Shown: in pieces, positions 46,401-54,873 of the stretch
Layout of the letters: every line of letters starts with the position of its first letter
Position numbering within the stretch: the first letter of the stretch is position 1
DNA from: Alphaproteobacteria bacterium
GTDB taxonomy: Bacteria > Pseudomonadota > Alphaproteobacteria > Rhodobacterales > Rhodobacteraceae
Reading direction: 5' to 3'
Length of the DNA stretch: 64,000 nucleotides
NCBI GenBank assembly: GCA_030429105.1
Contig: JAUIDE010000007.1
Location: 1 to 64,000, forward strand
The notes under the pieces: generated by a model
The model's database searches: none
What the model was told of the DNA's origin: nothing
What the model saw: the letters and a program-made list of their open reading frames with translations, nothing else
Made by a program: the position numbers and the translations under genes

Positions 46401-46677
46401 TCTGCGCCAACCAGGTCGGCCGCGCATTCTCATGCATGCGGAAGTCGACGCTGTCGACGATCAGCCCCGAAACCGACGTGATCGCCATGTTGCCGGTGAA
46501 CACGGCCGGGTTCTCGGGGTCTGCGCTTGTTATCGTGAGGGGCGGATCAAAGTGCCGGTTCTTGATTGATACATAACCGTCATAGTCTCCGGGCGCCAAC
46601 TCAATCGTGTCGCCGCCGCGCGCAAGAGACAGCGCGCTGTTGAACTGAGCAACCGAAGACACTTGAAAGACAGCCAT
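43432..46677 (-). CDS. Large extracellular beta-helix protein with repeated RTX modules
   Basis: A 1081-residue protein. Residues about 1-400 form a right-handed parallel beta-helix like that of pectate lyase or epimerase families (FNSALSLARGGDTIELAPGDY, then repeated short strands such as GVTFRESDGVSILNSHIHDI and DGLVVAGASDIRIEDNLFD). The rest holds calcium-binding nonapeptides (LFGGAGDDTLNGGDGIDVLFG, LLGGAGDDVLLAGSGDDYI, IDGGAGNDTLAPQFGSDTLIGGAGADRF) inside a repeated module of roughly 150-200 residues. There is no Sec signal; the acidic C-terminus suggests type I secretion. The start is ATG 46677, at the beginning of the helix domain. Base composition is visibly poorer in GC than its neighbours, which suggests acquisition by transfer. 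Substrate, if any, is unknown. Confidence 0.82.
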   Translation of the reverse strand: MAVFQVSSVAQFNSALSLARGGDTIELAPGDYDGYVSIKNRHFDPPLTITSADPENPAVFTGNMAITSVSGLIVDSVDFRMHENARPTWLAQIEMSQARDVEITNVSIEGRIARLGEGTAPDGFNDVNAGAIIEGYAFGRGVMVRFSEDVVLDGLEVSNLERGVTFRESDGVSILNSHIHDIRRDGLVVAGASDIRIEDNLFDSFKPFSSTTNTGLKDHPDFIQFFALNVSRGIDGMTISRNVMLQGNGGDTHAIFGRTAIKPPFSEEINFKNIVITDNIINIAHPHGITVSEVQSATVRGNILIPAPLDKTELYTTTGVPRITVLVDNRLMDNGDSPPFDVNVGGNLFASWSASDSAAINGIDPSEFAANGVVAEPDVTISLNPDDPLWFGRLFPDAVDKPVTDLAAILAAIPGEAPPIADWIIEAASQIDPNRPNDRVGGDGADALFAVPLGSRLFGGAGDDTLNGGDGIDVLFGQSGSDRMEGGIRGDSFVLSGGAGDIDVIVDLDFGEGDTVFFSEGFPIGFFRNGIDADNVMLTTRGGSNVTLDSDADIEELLATTFVKLGASRPEDVLLEFDIDRDGVADYRLLLEGYGTGRSFTDRNVAPLDSEIGKSGASLAFDFSTVLPLYAEMTTKEVQGRTRLLIADGTGNLLLGSAVSDTLLGGAGDDVLLAGSGDDYIIGAGGADRVLLDAALTDETDVIADLDFASGDVIEIFHPKLPALANGVAFSALALGSDGASFVLASDAAIAELVALGFAEIAFEPGVATLGFPGADGKVYALQLFGYGEGLLRDLVEGEPGPPGPRSVEASLPDFAAGESLVIEGMPPGYFEGSGLAAPAGVTNGSAAMIASIDDLRMLIEAGLEIAVSPRGADRIELSLREGGAELLLLSLSDLEGTSSYRLAYGDPGPATFTGTSERDLVSVFGNKDDVVLLGDGDDYARVVNGDNWIDGGAGNDTLAPQFGSDTLIGGAGADRFAIRGDMNADGDHDILADVDFTESDVIEFNFFLTGTFEGGARRGRLFEADSAEDLVKISNNATFAVERGPGDEIFIRHETGGAQATIQVMLDEESLAEFDSLFTA

Positions 46678-46837
46678 TCGCACCCCCGCCGTTTCACTCA
46701 CAACCGAGGCCGGGAACCCTCCCAACCCTACACCACATCAAACCCTCGTGCGGCGCGGCTCTTCCACGAGCGCTGCGTTAACATGTTCGCACGCGCCGAT
46801 AAAGCTCCGGGTGCGTCAAACAAGGATCCTTTTCGCC

Positions 46838-48193
46838 TTATTGGCGAGTTCCTTCGCACAAACGCCTTGCGAGAGCCTCATGCTTCGGCAGAACGGAGTC
46901 GATATCGAACGAGACGATGCGCCCGCCAGAGACGACAGCGCGCCCCTCCACCCGGACCTCCGCCGCCCTCGCCGGCGGCGCGAGGACAAGCGCGGCGACC
47001 GGATCCCATGCTCCTGCGCCTTCCGGCCCGCCGGTCGGCCAGATGACGAAATCGGCGCGCTTTCCGGGAACGAGCGCCCCGATGTCGTCCCGCCCGAGAA
47101 TGGCTGCGCCGCCCGCCGTCGCGAGGCGCAGGGCCTCCCGCGCCTTCAGCGCGGCGGCGCCGCCAGCGACGCGCTGGAGGAGCAGGGCCTGTCGCGCCTC
47201 GGCGAGAAGATTCGCCGCGTCGTTCGAAGCCGACCCGTCGACCCCGAGCCCGACCTTGACGCCTGCGTCAAGCATGGCGCGAACGGGCGCGATCCCGCTC
47301 CCGAGCCGACAGTTGGAGCAGGGGCAATGCGCGACGCCGGTGCCGGTCCGCGCGAAGAGGGCGATCTCCTCCGGGTCGAGCTTGACGCAATGCGCGTGCC
47401 AGACATCGGACCCGGTCCAGCCCAGCTCTTGTGCGTAGTCGCCCGGCCGGACGCCGAAGCGCTCGAGCGAGAAGGCCACGTCCTCGTCGTTCTCGGCGAG
47501 ATGGGTGTGGAGCATCACCCCCTTCTCCCGGGCGAGCAGCGCCGCGTCCCGCATCAGCTCGCGGCTGACGGAGAAGGGCGAGCAGGGGGCGACGCCGATC
47601 CGGATCATCGCGCCGGGCGCAGGGTCGTGGAAGGCGTCGATCACGCGGATGCAGTCTTCGAGGATCGCATCCTCGCGCTCCACCAGCGCATCGGGCGGCA
47701 GGCCGCCCGCGCTCTCTCCGATCGACATGGCTCCGCGCGTCGCATGAAGGCGCATCCCCGTCTCCAGCGCCGCTTCGATCTCGTCGTCGAGCCGCGCGCC
47801 GTTGGGGAAGAGATAGAGATGGTCCGCCACCGTCGTCGCGCCAGAAAGTGCGAGTTCGGCGAGGCCGACCTGCGTCGATACGCGGATATGCTCCGGCCCC
47901 ATCCGCGCCCAGATCGGGTAAAGCGCGCGGAGCCAGCCGAAGAGCGGAGCGTCGACCCCGGCGGGCACGACGCGGGTCAGGTTCTGGAAGAGATGATGGT
48001 GGGTGTTGACGAGGCCGGGCGTCACGACGCCGCCCCTCGCGTCCAGAATCTCGTCCGCAATGTGCGGCAGCGCCGCCTCCGGCCCCACCGCCTCGATCAC
48101 GCCGTCGCGGGCAAAGAGCGCGCCGCCCGCGATCTCCCCCTCCGGCCCTTCGGTGACGAGCACGGAGGCGCCGCGGACGAGGAGCGTGCCCAT
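46838..48193 (-). CDS. 8-oxoguanine deaminase-like amidohydrolase
   Basis: A 451-residue amidohydrolase of the cytosine deaminase/TRZ-ATZ group. Metal ligands and catalytic residues are visible in VNTHHHLFQNLTR, HTHLAENDEDV, HAHCVKLDPEE and LGVDGSASNDAAN. Together with the N-terminal LVRGASVLVTEG and LDARGGVVTPG, these match bacterial 8-oxoguanine deaminases, which convert 8-oxoguanine to uric acid. It is the last gene of the nucleoside-salvage operon, starting right after the upp stop. The 160-bp gap beyond its end (46678-46837) is AT-richer and probably holds the promoter of the beta-helix/RTX gene. Confidence 0.82.
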   Translation of the reverse strand: MGTLLVRGASVLVTEGPEGEIAGGALFARDGVIEAVGPEAALPHIADEILDARGGVVTPGLVNTHHHLFQNLTRVVPAGVDAPLFGWLRALYPIWARMGPEHIRVSTQVGLAELALSGATTVADHLYLFPNGARLDDEIEAALETGMRLHATRGAMSIGESAGGLPPDALVEREDAILEDCIRVIDAFHDPAPGAMIRIGVAPCSPFSVSRELMRDAALLAREKGVMLHTHLAENDEDVAFSLERFGVRPGDYAQELGWTGSDVWHAHCVKLDPEEIALFARTGTGVAHCPCSNCRLGSGIAPVRAMLDAGVKVGLGVDGSASNDAANLLAEARQALLLQRVAGGAAALKAREALRLATAGGAAILGRDDIGALVPGKRADFVIWPTGGPEGAGAWDPVAALVLAPPARAAEVRVEGRAVVSGGRIVSFDIDSVLPKHEALARRLCEGTRQ

Positions 48194-48835
48194 CTATTTC
48201 GTGCCGAACATCCGGTCCCCGGCGTCGCCGAGGCCGGGGACGATGTAGCCGTGATCGTTAAGATGACTGTCCACCGCCGCCGTGTAGACGCGAACGTCGG
48301 GGTGCCGCGCGGCCATCTTGGCCACGCCTTCCGGCGCGGCGAGGAGGCAGATGAAGCGCACGTCCCGCGCCCCCGCCGCCTTTACATGATCGACCGCCGC
48401 AATCGCGGAATTCGCCGTCGCAAGCATCGGATCGACGAGGATGACGGGCCGTTCCGCCATCTCCCCGGGCAGTTTCTTGTAATAGTCCACCGGCTGCAGC
48501 GTCTCGGGGTCGCGGTAGAGACCGATGAAGCCGACGCGGGCGGCCGGGACCAGCTCCAGCAATCCGTCGAGAAGGCCGTTGCCGGCGCGCAGGATCGAGA
48601 CGAAGACGAGCTTCTTGCCCTCCAGCACCGGCGCGTCGATCGCCTCAAGCGGCGTCGCGATGCGCTTCGTCGTCAGCGGCAGGTCGCGCAGCGCCTCATA
48701 GGCGAGAAAGGTGCTAATCTCCCGCAGTAGCGCGCGAAACTTGGCCGTGGAGCACTCCACATCCCTCATCAGCGTCAGCTTGTGCTGGACGAGCGGGTGG
48801 TCGACGACGGTGAGCGTGGCGGGTGAATCGGTCAT
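48194..48835 (-). CDS. upp: Uracil phosphoribosyltransferase
   Basis: Converts uracil and PRPP to UMP. The 213-residue protein has the family motifs [38 protein letters not shown], the PRPP loop [15 protein letters not shown] and the C-terminal [17 protein letters not shown], which recognises uracil. ATG 48835 overlaps the add stop by 4 bp. In this operon it captures the uracil released by the nucleoside phosphorylase step. Confidence 0.96.
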   Translation of the reverse strand: MTDSPATLTVVDHPLVQHKLTLMRDVECSTAKFRALLREISTFLAYEALRDLPLTTKRIATPLEAIDAPVLEGKKLVFVSILRAGNGLLDGLLELVPAARVGFIGLYRDPETLQPVDYYKKLPGEMAERPVILVDPMLATANSAIAAVDHVKAAGARDVRFICLLAAPEGVAKMAARHPDVRVYTAAVDSHLNDHGYIVPGLGDAGDRMFGTK

Positions 48836-49854
48836 GCGCGGGGTCCTTCCTTTTGCGCAGATGACAGGGATCGGGCGCCCCCGTCCAGCCGCCGGGCCAG
48901 CGCCGCTTTCGTCTCTGGGCCGCAGAAGGCGGAGTCCAGCGCCGTGCGATACAGCGTTTCGAACTCCGCATCGCCCCAGCCGAAAGTTGCGGATAGCGCC
49001 TCGTATTCCTTCGTCATCGTGTCCCGGAAGAAGGGCGGATCGTCCGTCGAGATCGTCACGCGGCAGCCCGCTTCGCGAAGCGGGGCCACGGGATGTGCGG
49101 CGAGCGAGGGATAGAGTCCGAGTGCGAGGTTGGAGCCAGGGCAAACCTCCAGCGTCACGCTCTCCGCGGCAAGGCGGGCGACGAGCGCAGGGTCTTCGAT
49201 GGCGCGGACGCCGTGGCCGATCCGCTCGACATCAAGAACGTCGAGCGCGGCGCGCACACTTTCCGGCCCTCCGAACTCGCCGGCATGGGCGGTCAGGCGC
49301 AGCCCCGCCTCCCGCGCTTTGGCGAAGCATCCGGCAAAGTCCCGCGGCTGGAAGGCGCGCTCGTCCCCCGCCATGCCGAAGCCGCGGATGCGGCCGCGCG
49401 GCGCCTTCAGCATCGCCGCGGTCCCTTCTCTCGCCGCTTCCGGCCCGTGATGGCGGATGACGACCGGGATGAAACGGCAATCGATGCCCTGAACCCGGTC
49501 CGCCCCCTCTTCCGCCGCCGCGCGCATCGCCTCCCACCGGCCGCAATCGCCGCCGAAGAGTGAGGGCGGGGAGAGGAAGATTTCGGAGTAGACGACGCCG
49601 TTCGCCACCTGCTCCTGCAGCACGGCTTCTGTCAGGTCGGCGTAGGTCTCCGGGTCTTCGAACACCTTGGACATCGTCTCATAAGCGGCGAGGAAGGTCG
49701 TGAAGTCCGACCAGGCGTAGCCGCCCGTCTCGTCGAAGAGGCCCGAGAGGTCCTTCCCCTGCTCCGCGCCGAGGCGGCGGACGAGCGCCGGCGGCGCCGC
49801 GCCTTCGAGATGGAGGTGAAGCTCGATCTTCGGAACGGCGCGGAGATCGGTCAC
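48832..49854 (-). CDS. add: Adenosine deaminase
   Basis: Deaminates adenosine and deoxyadenosine to (deoxy)inosine. The 340-residue TIM-barrel enzyme has the zinc ligands in [19 protein letters not shown] with the catalytic Glu region, [10 protein letters not shown] and the STDDPPFF motif. The start is GTG 49854, with AAGGAGCC as ribosome-binding site; it lies inside a GTGA overlap with the deoB stop. Its inosine product can be phosphorolysed by the purine-nucleoside phosphorylase encoded upstream. Confidence 0.94.
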   Translation of the reverse strand: MTDLRAVPKIELHLHLEGAAPPALVRRLGAEQGKDLSGLFDETGGYAWSDFTTFLAAYETMSKVFEDPETYADLTEAVLQEQVANGVVYSEIFLSPPSLFGGDCGRWEAMRAAAEEGADRVQGIDCRFIPVVIRHHGPEAAREGTAAMLKAPRGRIRGFGMAGDERAFQPRDFAGCFAKAREAGLRLTAHAGEFGGPESVRAALDVLDVERIGHGVRAIEDPALVARLAAESVTLEVCPGSNLALGLYPSLAAHPVAPLREAGCRVTISTDDPPFFRDTMTKEYEALSATFGWGDAEFETLYRTALDSAFCGPETKAALARRLDGGARSLSSAQKEGPRA

Positions 49855-51020
49855 AGAAGGCTCCTTCCTTCTTCGCCCGGCGGCAGGCCGAGCCAGGCTG
49901 CGGCGGTCGCCCCGATATCGGCGAAGTCGCAACGGCCGAGCGCGCGGGGTGGAAGGCCCGGAGAGGCGAAGAGCGCCGGGACCATCTCCCGCGTATGGTC
50001 CGTTCCGAGCCAGGTCGGGTCGTTCCCGTGATCGGCCGTGATGATGAGGAGATCGCCGACGCGGAGCCGTGGCAGCGCCGCGGCGAGCCGCGCGTCAAAC
50101 GCTTCGAGCGCGCGGGCGTAGCCGGCGGGGTCCCGCATATGGCCGTAGAGGCTGTCGAACTCGACGAAATTGGCGAAGACGAGCGCGCCTTCTGGCGCCG
50201 CGGCGAACTCCGCCTCCAGCGCGTCGAAGAGCGCCATGTCGTTCGCGCCCTTCCGCTCCGCCGTGAGGCCGCGATGGGCGAAGATGTCGCCGATCTTGCC
50301 GATGCCGGTCACCGCCCGCCCGGCGCCCTTCGCCCGGTCGAGAAGCGTTCCGTCAGGCGGGGGGATCGCATAGTCCTTACGGTTGGCGGTGCGGCGGAAC
50401 GCGCCCGGAGCTCCTAGGAAGGGCCGGGCGATGACGCGACCGATCCGGAGCGGGTCGCAAAGCCGGCGCGCGACGGCGCAGACTTCGTAGAGACGGTCGA
50501 GCCCGAACGCCTCCTCGTGCGTCGCGATCTGGAAGACGCTGTCCGCCGCTGTGTAGCAGATCGGTTTTCCCGTCCGGATATGTTCCGGTCCCCAACGCTC
50601 GATCGCGGCCATCCCGTTGCTGTGCGTCTGCCCGAGAACGCCGGGCAGCGCGGCCTCGGCGCAGAGCGAGGCGACGAGATCGGGGGGGAACGCGGGGTCC
50701 TCCCGCGGGAAATAGCCCCAGTCGAACGCGACCCTGCGGCCCGCAAGCTCCCAGTGGCCCGACGGCGTGTCCTTGCCGCGGGACCATTCGCGGGCGGCGG
50801 CCCAGCAGCCGCCCGCGCCGCTCAGACCGGCGGGAACCCGCCCCGTCGCCTCCCGCGCCGCGGCGCCGAGGCCGAGCGAATCGAGCGTCGGAAGCCGCAG
50901 CGGGCCGGAGGCCTCCGCGATGTGGCCGAGCGTGTCCGCGCCCCCGTCGCCATAGGCGGCGGCGTCCGGCGCGCCGCCGATGCCGACCGAGTCCATGACG
51001 AGGAGGAAGACGCGGCTCAC
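49851..51020 (-). CDS. deoB: Phosphopentomutase
   Basis: Interconverts (deoxy)ribose 1-phosphate and 5-phosphate. The 389-residue alkaline-phosphatase-superfamily enzyme has the metal-binding [12 protein letters not shown] at the N-terminus, the substrate region [10 protein letters not shown] with the phospho-acceptor Thr, the [15 protein letters not shown] segment and [19 protein letters not shown] near the C-terminus. It overlaps deoA by 4 bp and add by 4 bp. Confidence 0.96.
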   Translation of the reverse strand: MSRVFLLVMDSVGIGGAPDAAAYGDGGADTLGHIAEASGPLRLPTLDSLGLGAAAREATGRVPAGLSGAGGCWAAAREWSRGKDTPSGHWELAGRRVAFDWGYFPREDPAFPPDLVASLCAEAALPGVLGQTHSNGMAAIERWGPEHIRTGKPICYTAADSVFQIATHEEAFGLDRLYEVCAVARRLCDPLRIGRVIARPFLGAPGAFRRTANRKDYAIPPPDGTLLDRAKGAGRAVTGIGKIGDIFAHRGLTAERKGANDMALFDALEAEFAAAPEGALVFANFVEFDSLYGHMRDPAGYARALEAFDARLAAALPRLRVGDLLIITADHGNDPTWLGTDHTREMVPALFASPGLPPRALGRCDFADIGATAAAWLGLPPGEEGRSLL

Positions 51021-52336
51021 CGCCCGGCCTCCGGCCCGATCCGCTTCAGGATCAGCTTGCGGGGCGGCGGCGCCTCCCCGATCCGGAACGAAGCGGCGAG
51101 CGCCCGCGCGCCCGCCTCCGCCGCCGCTTCGTCCGCCGCATGGACGCGGGCAAGCGGCGCGCCGGGGCCGACCTGGGAGCCGATCCCGGCGAGCCGGTCG
51201 AAGCCGACGCGCGTGTCGATCCGGTCCGACGCCTTCATCCGCCCGCCGCCGAGGCCGATCACCGCAAGGCCGAGCGCGCGGCCGTCCACCGCCGCGACGA
51301 AGCCCGCTTCCGGCGCCGCGACGTCGCGCACGAACGGCGCCGCCGCGAGATGCGCGCCGCGCCGTTCGAGGAAATCCGCGGGCCCGCCGAGCGCGGCGAC
51401 CATCCGCCCGAACCGCTCCGCAGCCGCGCCGGAGGCGAAGGCTGCCTCCAACCGCGACCGCCCCTCCGCCGCGTCCGCGGTGAGCCCAGAGAGCGCCAGC
51501 GCCTCCGCGCCGAGCGCGATCGTGACCTCCCAGAGGCGCGCGTCGCGCCTTTCCCCGGTGAGGAAGGCGGCGGCGTTCTCGACTTCAAGCGCGTTTCCGG
51601 CGGCGGAGGCGAGTGGTTCGTTCATGTCGGTGATGAGCGCCGAGGTGCGGCAGCCCGCGCCGTTCCCCGTCTCCACTAGAGAAACGGCGAGCGCCTCCGC
51701 ATCGGCCCCGTCCATGAAGGCGCCGGAGCCCGCCTTCACGTCCATCACCAGCGCGTCCAGCCCGGCGGCGAGCTTCTTTGAGAGGATTGAGGCGGTGATG
51801 AGGTCGATGGACTCCACCGTCCCCGTTTCGTCCCGGATCGCGTAGAGTACGCGGTCCGCCGGGGCGAGGTCCGCCGTCTGCCCGACGATGGCGCAGCCCG
51901 CGCTCGCCACCGCCGCGCGGAACGCCTCCGGCGCCGGAGCAGCGTCATATCCCGGTATGGCGGAAAGCTTGTCGAGCGTCCCGCCCGTATGGCCGAGCCC
52001 GCGGCCCGAGATCATCGGCACATAGGCCCCGCAGGCTGCGAGCGCTGGGGCGAGCATGAGGCTCACATTGTCCCCCACCCCGCCCGTCGAATGCTTGTCC
52101 ACGACCGGGCCGGGCAGGGACCAGCGCATCACTCGCCCCGAATCCCGCATCGCGAGCGTCAGCGCCGCCCGCTCCTCCGCCGCCATGCCGCGGAGGAGCA
52201 CCGCCATCGCGAAGGCCGCGCCCTGTGCCGCCGTCGCTTCGCCGGAGACGAGCGCGGCCATGAAGGCGGAGAGCTCTGCGGAGGAGAGCGCTCCGCCGTC
52301 CCGCTTCTTCGCGATGAGGCTTTGGGGGCGGATCAT
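51017..52336 (-). CDS. deoA: Thymidine phosphorylase
   Basis: Phosphorolyses thymidine and related pyrimidine deoxynucleosides to base and deoxyribose 1-phosphate. The 439-residue protein has [15 protein letters not shown] (phosphate-binding), [15 protein letters not shown] (signature), [20 protein letters not shown] and [12 protein letters not shown], all hallmarks of the family. It overlaps deoB by 4 bp and starts 25 bp after deoC. Confidence 0.96.
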   Translation of the reverse strand: MIRPQSLIAKKRDGGALSSAELSAFMAALVSGEATAAQGAAFAMAVLLRGMAAEERAALTLAMRDSGRVMRWSLPGPVVDKHSTGGVGDNVSLMLAPALAACGAYVPMISGRGLGHTGGTLDKLSAIPGYDAAPAPEAFRAAVASAGCAIVGQTADLAPADRVLYAIRDETGTVESIDLITASILSKKLAAGLDALVMDVKAGSGAFMDGADAEALAVSLVETGNGAGCRTSALITDMNEPLASAAGNALEVENAAAFLTGERRDARLWEVTIALGAEALALSGLTADAAEGRSRLEAAFASGAAAERFGRMVAALGGPADFLERRGAHLAAAPFVRDVAAPEAGFVAAVDGRALGLAVIGLGGGRMKASDRIDTRVGFDRLAGIGSQVGPGAPLARVHAADEAAAEAGARALAASFRIGEAPPPRKLILKRIGPEAGR

Positions 52337-52361
52337 CGGCCTGCGGCTCTGCGGGGCATGT

Positions 52362-53138
52362 TCAATATCCCTGCGCCCGGTTGGCCGCCCCCCTGTCCTC
52401 CAGCGTTTCGACGAGAGCGTCGAGAAGGCCCGAGGCGCCGATGCGGAACGTATCTGGCGTCGCCCAGCCCTCGCCCATTACCTCGTCCGCAAGGTCAAGA
52501 TAGTTAGCCGCGTCCCGCGTCGTCCGCACGCCGCCGGCCGCCTTGAAGCCGGCGCCTCCGCCCGTGTCCCGTATCGTCTCCAGCATGGTGCGCGCGGCGC
52601 GGAGCGTGGCGTTCACAGCGACCTTCCCGGTCGAGGTCTTGAGGAAATGCGCGCCGCCGTCGAGCGCAAGCTCGCCCGCCCGGCGGATGCGGTCCGTCGT
52701 CTCCAGCACCCCGGTCTCGAGGATCGCCTTCACCTTCGCGCGCGGGCCAGCAGCCTGCCGCACGCGGCGCACGCGGGTTCGCACCGCCTCCTCTCGCCCT
52801 TCGAGGAAGGCGCGATAAGGGATCACGAGGTCGATCTCGTCCGCCCCGTCCTCCACCGCCTGTTCCGTCATGTCCGCGACTGCGCCCGCATCCTCCTCCC
52901 CGCCGGGGAAGTTCACGACCGTGGCGATCTTGACCCCGCGATGGCCGACGAGGCGGTGCGCGAGCGGGACGAAGCGCGGCCAGACGCAGAGCGCGGCGAC
53001 ATGGCCGTGAGCGGTGAAGGCCCGCGCCGCCAGCGCCTTCACCGCCGCCTCGTCGCAGGCCTCGTCGAGATTGGTGAGGTCGAGCGAGAGGAGCGCCCGC
53101 CGCGCCGCGCGCTTCAGCTCCGTTTCGTGCTCATTCAT
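52362..53138 (-). CDS. deoC: Deoxyribose-phosphate aldolase
   Basis: Splits deoxyribose 5-phosphate into acetaldehyde and glyceraldehyde 3-phosphate. The 258-residue class I aldolase has Asp102 in EIDLVIPY, the Schiff-base Lys167 in FLKTSTGK and the second lysine in GFKAAGGVRT. This is the E. coli-like longer form. It overlaps punA by 8 bp. Confidence 0.96.
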   Translation of the reverse strand: MNEHETELKRAARRALLSLDLTNLDEACDEAAVKALAARAFTAHGHVAALCVWPRFVPLAHRLVGHRGVKIATVVNFPGGEEDAGAVADMTEQAVEDGADEIDLVIPYRAFLEGREEAVRTRVRRVRQAAGPRAKVKAILETGVLETTDRIRRAGELALDGGAHFLKTSTGKVAVNATLRAARTMLETIRDTGGGAGFKAAGGVRTTRDAANYLDLADEVMGEGWATPDTFRIGASGLLDALVETLEDRGAANRAQGY

Positions 53139-53931
53139 CGCGGAAACTCCGGGTGAAGCTGCGGATCAGCGCGCGGAACTGCGCCTCGGCCTTCGCCGCC
53201 TCCGTCTTGGTCTCATGGTGGGAGAGGGCGGCGCCCGTCATCCCCGCGGCGAGGTTGGTGATGACGGAGACGGCGACGACGGGAAGGCCCGCATGGCGGG
53301 CCATGATCGTCTCCGGCGCGGTGGACATGCCGACAGCGTCCGCCCCCAGCATCCGGATCGCGGCGATTTCCGCCGGCGTCTCGAAGGAGGGGCCGGAGAA
53401 CCAGGCATAGACGCCTTCGAATAGCTCGATCTCCGCCTCCTCCGCCCACCAACGGAGCCGGAGACGCAGCTTCGGGTCGTAGGCGTCCACCATCGAGACG
53501 AAGCGGTCGTCCCCCGGCAGGCCGATCAGAGGGTCCCGCCCCGAGAAGTTGATGTGGTCGCGGATCATCATCAGCGAGCCCGGCCCCATCTCCGCCCGCG
53601 TCGAGCCGGCGGCGTTGGTGAGGAACAGCGCCTCCGCCCCGAGCGCGGCGAGGCAGTCGATGATGGGCCGCATCGCCGCCGCGTCCCCCGCCTCGTAGAA
53701 ATGCTTCCGACCGGCGACCATCGCGACCGGCACGCCCTCCAGCATCCCGAGCGTCAGCGCGCCCGCATGGCCGCTGACCGTCGAGACGGGGAAACCCGGC
53801 AGGGCAGCGAAGGGGAATCGCGCGGGCTCCTCCAACTCCTCCGCCATGCCGCCGAGCCCGGAGCCGAGGACGAAGGCGAGGCGCGGGCGGAGCGGCGTCA
53901 CTGCGCGGATGATCTCCTCTGCGGCGCTCAT
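53131..53931 (-). CDS. punA: Purine-nucleoside phosphorylase (PNP-I, trimeric type)
   Basis: Phosphorolyses purine (deoxy)nucleosides. The 266-residue protein has the phosphate-binding GSGLGGMAEE, MVAGRKHFYEAGD, the base-site FLTNAAGSTRAEMGPGSLMMIRDHINFSG region and GVYAWFSGPSFETPAEI with the GMSTAPETIMARHAGL segment. This identifies the trimeric PunA/XapA type rather than hexameric DeoD. It overlaps cdd by 4 bp and deoC by 8 bp. Confidence 0.93.
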   Translation of the reverse strand: MSAAEEIIRAVTPLRPRLAFVLGSGLGGMAEELEEPARFPFAALPGFPVSTVSGHAGALTLGMLEGVPVAMVAGRKHFYEAGDAAAMRPIIDCLAALGAEALFLTNAAGSTRAEMGPGSLMMIRDHINFSGRDPLIGLPGDDRFVSMVDAYDPKLRLRLRWWAEEAEIELFEGVYAWFSGPSFETPAEIAAIRMLGADAVGMSTAPETIMARHAGLPVVAVSVITNLAAGMTGAALSHHETKTEAAKAEAQFRALIRSFTRSFRDE

Positions 53932-54320
53932 TCCTCGCCCTCAAGACTGAAAGCCTCGGGAAGCAGAGCGCCGAGCGTCCAGCGTGCGCGCTCGCCCGCC
54001 GGACCGGCGGAGATCACCGGCGTCTCCGCCGAACCGAACTCCGCCAGCTTCTGCCGGCAGCCGCCGCAGGGCGTGCAGGGCCGCGCGCTGTCAGCCCAGA
54101 CGGCGACCTCGATGATGCGCGTCTCCCCCGCCATGACGAGGGCGGAGAGGGCGGAAGGCTCCGCACACCAGCCCTGCGGATAGGAGGCGTTCTCTATGTT
54201 GCAGCCGGCGTAGACCGCCCCCGAGGCCCCGCGCACCGCCGCGCCGACCCGGAAGCCGGAATAGGGCGCGTAGGCCCGTCTCGCCGCCCCTTCGGCGGCG
54301 GCGATCAGATCGGCGGACAT
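53928..54320 (-). CDS. cdd: Cytidine deaminase
   Basis: Converts (deoxy)cytidine to (deoxy)uridine. The 130-residue tetrameric-type enzyme has the zinc site CAEPSA (Cys52, Glu54) and PCTPCGGC (Cys85 and Cys88), and the YSGFRVGAAVRG and NIENASYPQGWCAE motifs. It is the first gene of the eight-gene salvage operon. Upstream, 54321-54453 is a 133-bp divergent gap to the EVE gene where a promoter and any DeoR/CytR-type operator should lie, but I could not identify one. Confidence 0.95.
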   Translation of the reverse strand: MSADLIAAAEGAARRAYAPYSGFRVGAAVRGASGAVYAGCNIENASYPQGWCAEPSALSALVMAGETRIIEVAVWADSARPCTPCGGCRQKLAEFGSAETPVISAGPAGERARWTLGALLPEAFSLEGEE

Positions 54321-54453
54321 GGAGCGTCTCCCTGCGCTTCGTTCCCCGGAAAGTGCGCGCTCGGGCCGCCACGGGCAAGTGCCGAACGCGCGATTGAGCG
54401 CGGCGTCGGCGCGCGGTATCGAAGCGGCGAAGCAGATGCGAAAGGACCGCCCT

Positions 54454-54873
54454 ATGGCCTACTGGCTCTTCAAATCCGAACCCGGCGCCTGGAGCTGGGA
54501 GGATCAGGTCGCGAAGGGAGCGGAAGGCGAAGAGTGGACCGGCGTCCGCAATTATCAGGCGCGCAACAACATGCGCGCGATGAAGATTGGCGACCTCGGC
54601 TTCTTCTATCATTCGGTGGACGAGAAGCGCGTCGTCGGCATCGTCGAGGTCTCCGCCCTCAGCGCGCCCGACTCGACGACGGACGACCCGCGCTGGGATT
54701 GCGTCCATGTGCGCGCCGTCGCGCCGATGCCGAATCCGGTGACGCTGGAGATGTGCAAGGCGGAGCCGCGGCTGAAGGACATGATCCTCGTGAACAACAC
54801 CCGCCTTTCCGTGCAGCCGGTGACGGAGGCGGAATGGAAGGTGGTTTGCGAGCTCGGCGGCTATCGCGCCTGA
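54454..54873 (+). CDS. EVE domain-containing protein
   Basis: A 139-residue single-domain EVE protein, a PUA-like fold thought to bind modified bases in RNA or DNA. It starts MAYWLFKSEPGAWSWEDQ and contains EEWTGVRNYQARNNMRAMKIGDLGFFYHS, VVGIVEVS and DPRWDCVHVRAV, a near-textbook EVE pattern. ATG 54454 is at the canonical start of the domain. The 3' end overlaps the convergent MFS gene by 13 bp. Confidence 0.93.
   Translation: MAYWLFKSEPGAWSWEDQVAKGAEGEEWTGVRNYQARNNMRAMKIGDLGFFYHSVDEKRVVGIVEVSALSAPDSTTDDPRWDCVHVRAVAPMPNPVTLEMCKAEPRLKDMILVNNTRLSVQPVTEAEWKVVCELGGYRA

Noticed and set aside
46815-46850. Terminator after the 8-oxoguanine deaminase gene
   Set aside because: A 5-bp stem (TCGCC/GGCGA) and the palindrome AAGGATCCTT are present, but the stem is weak and overlaps the stop codon without a proper T-tract.
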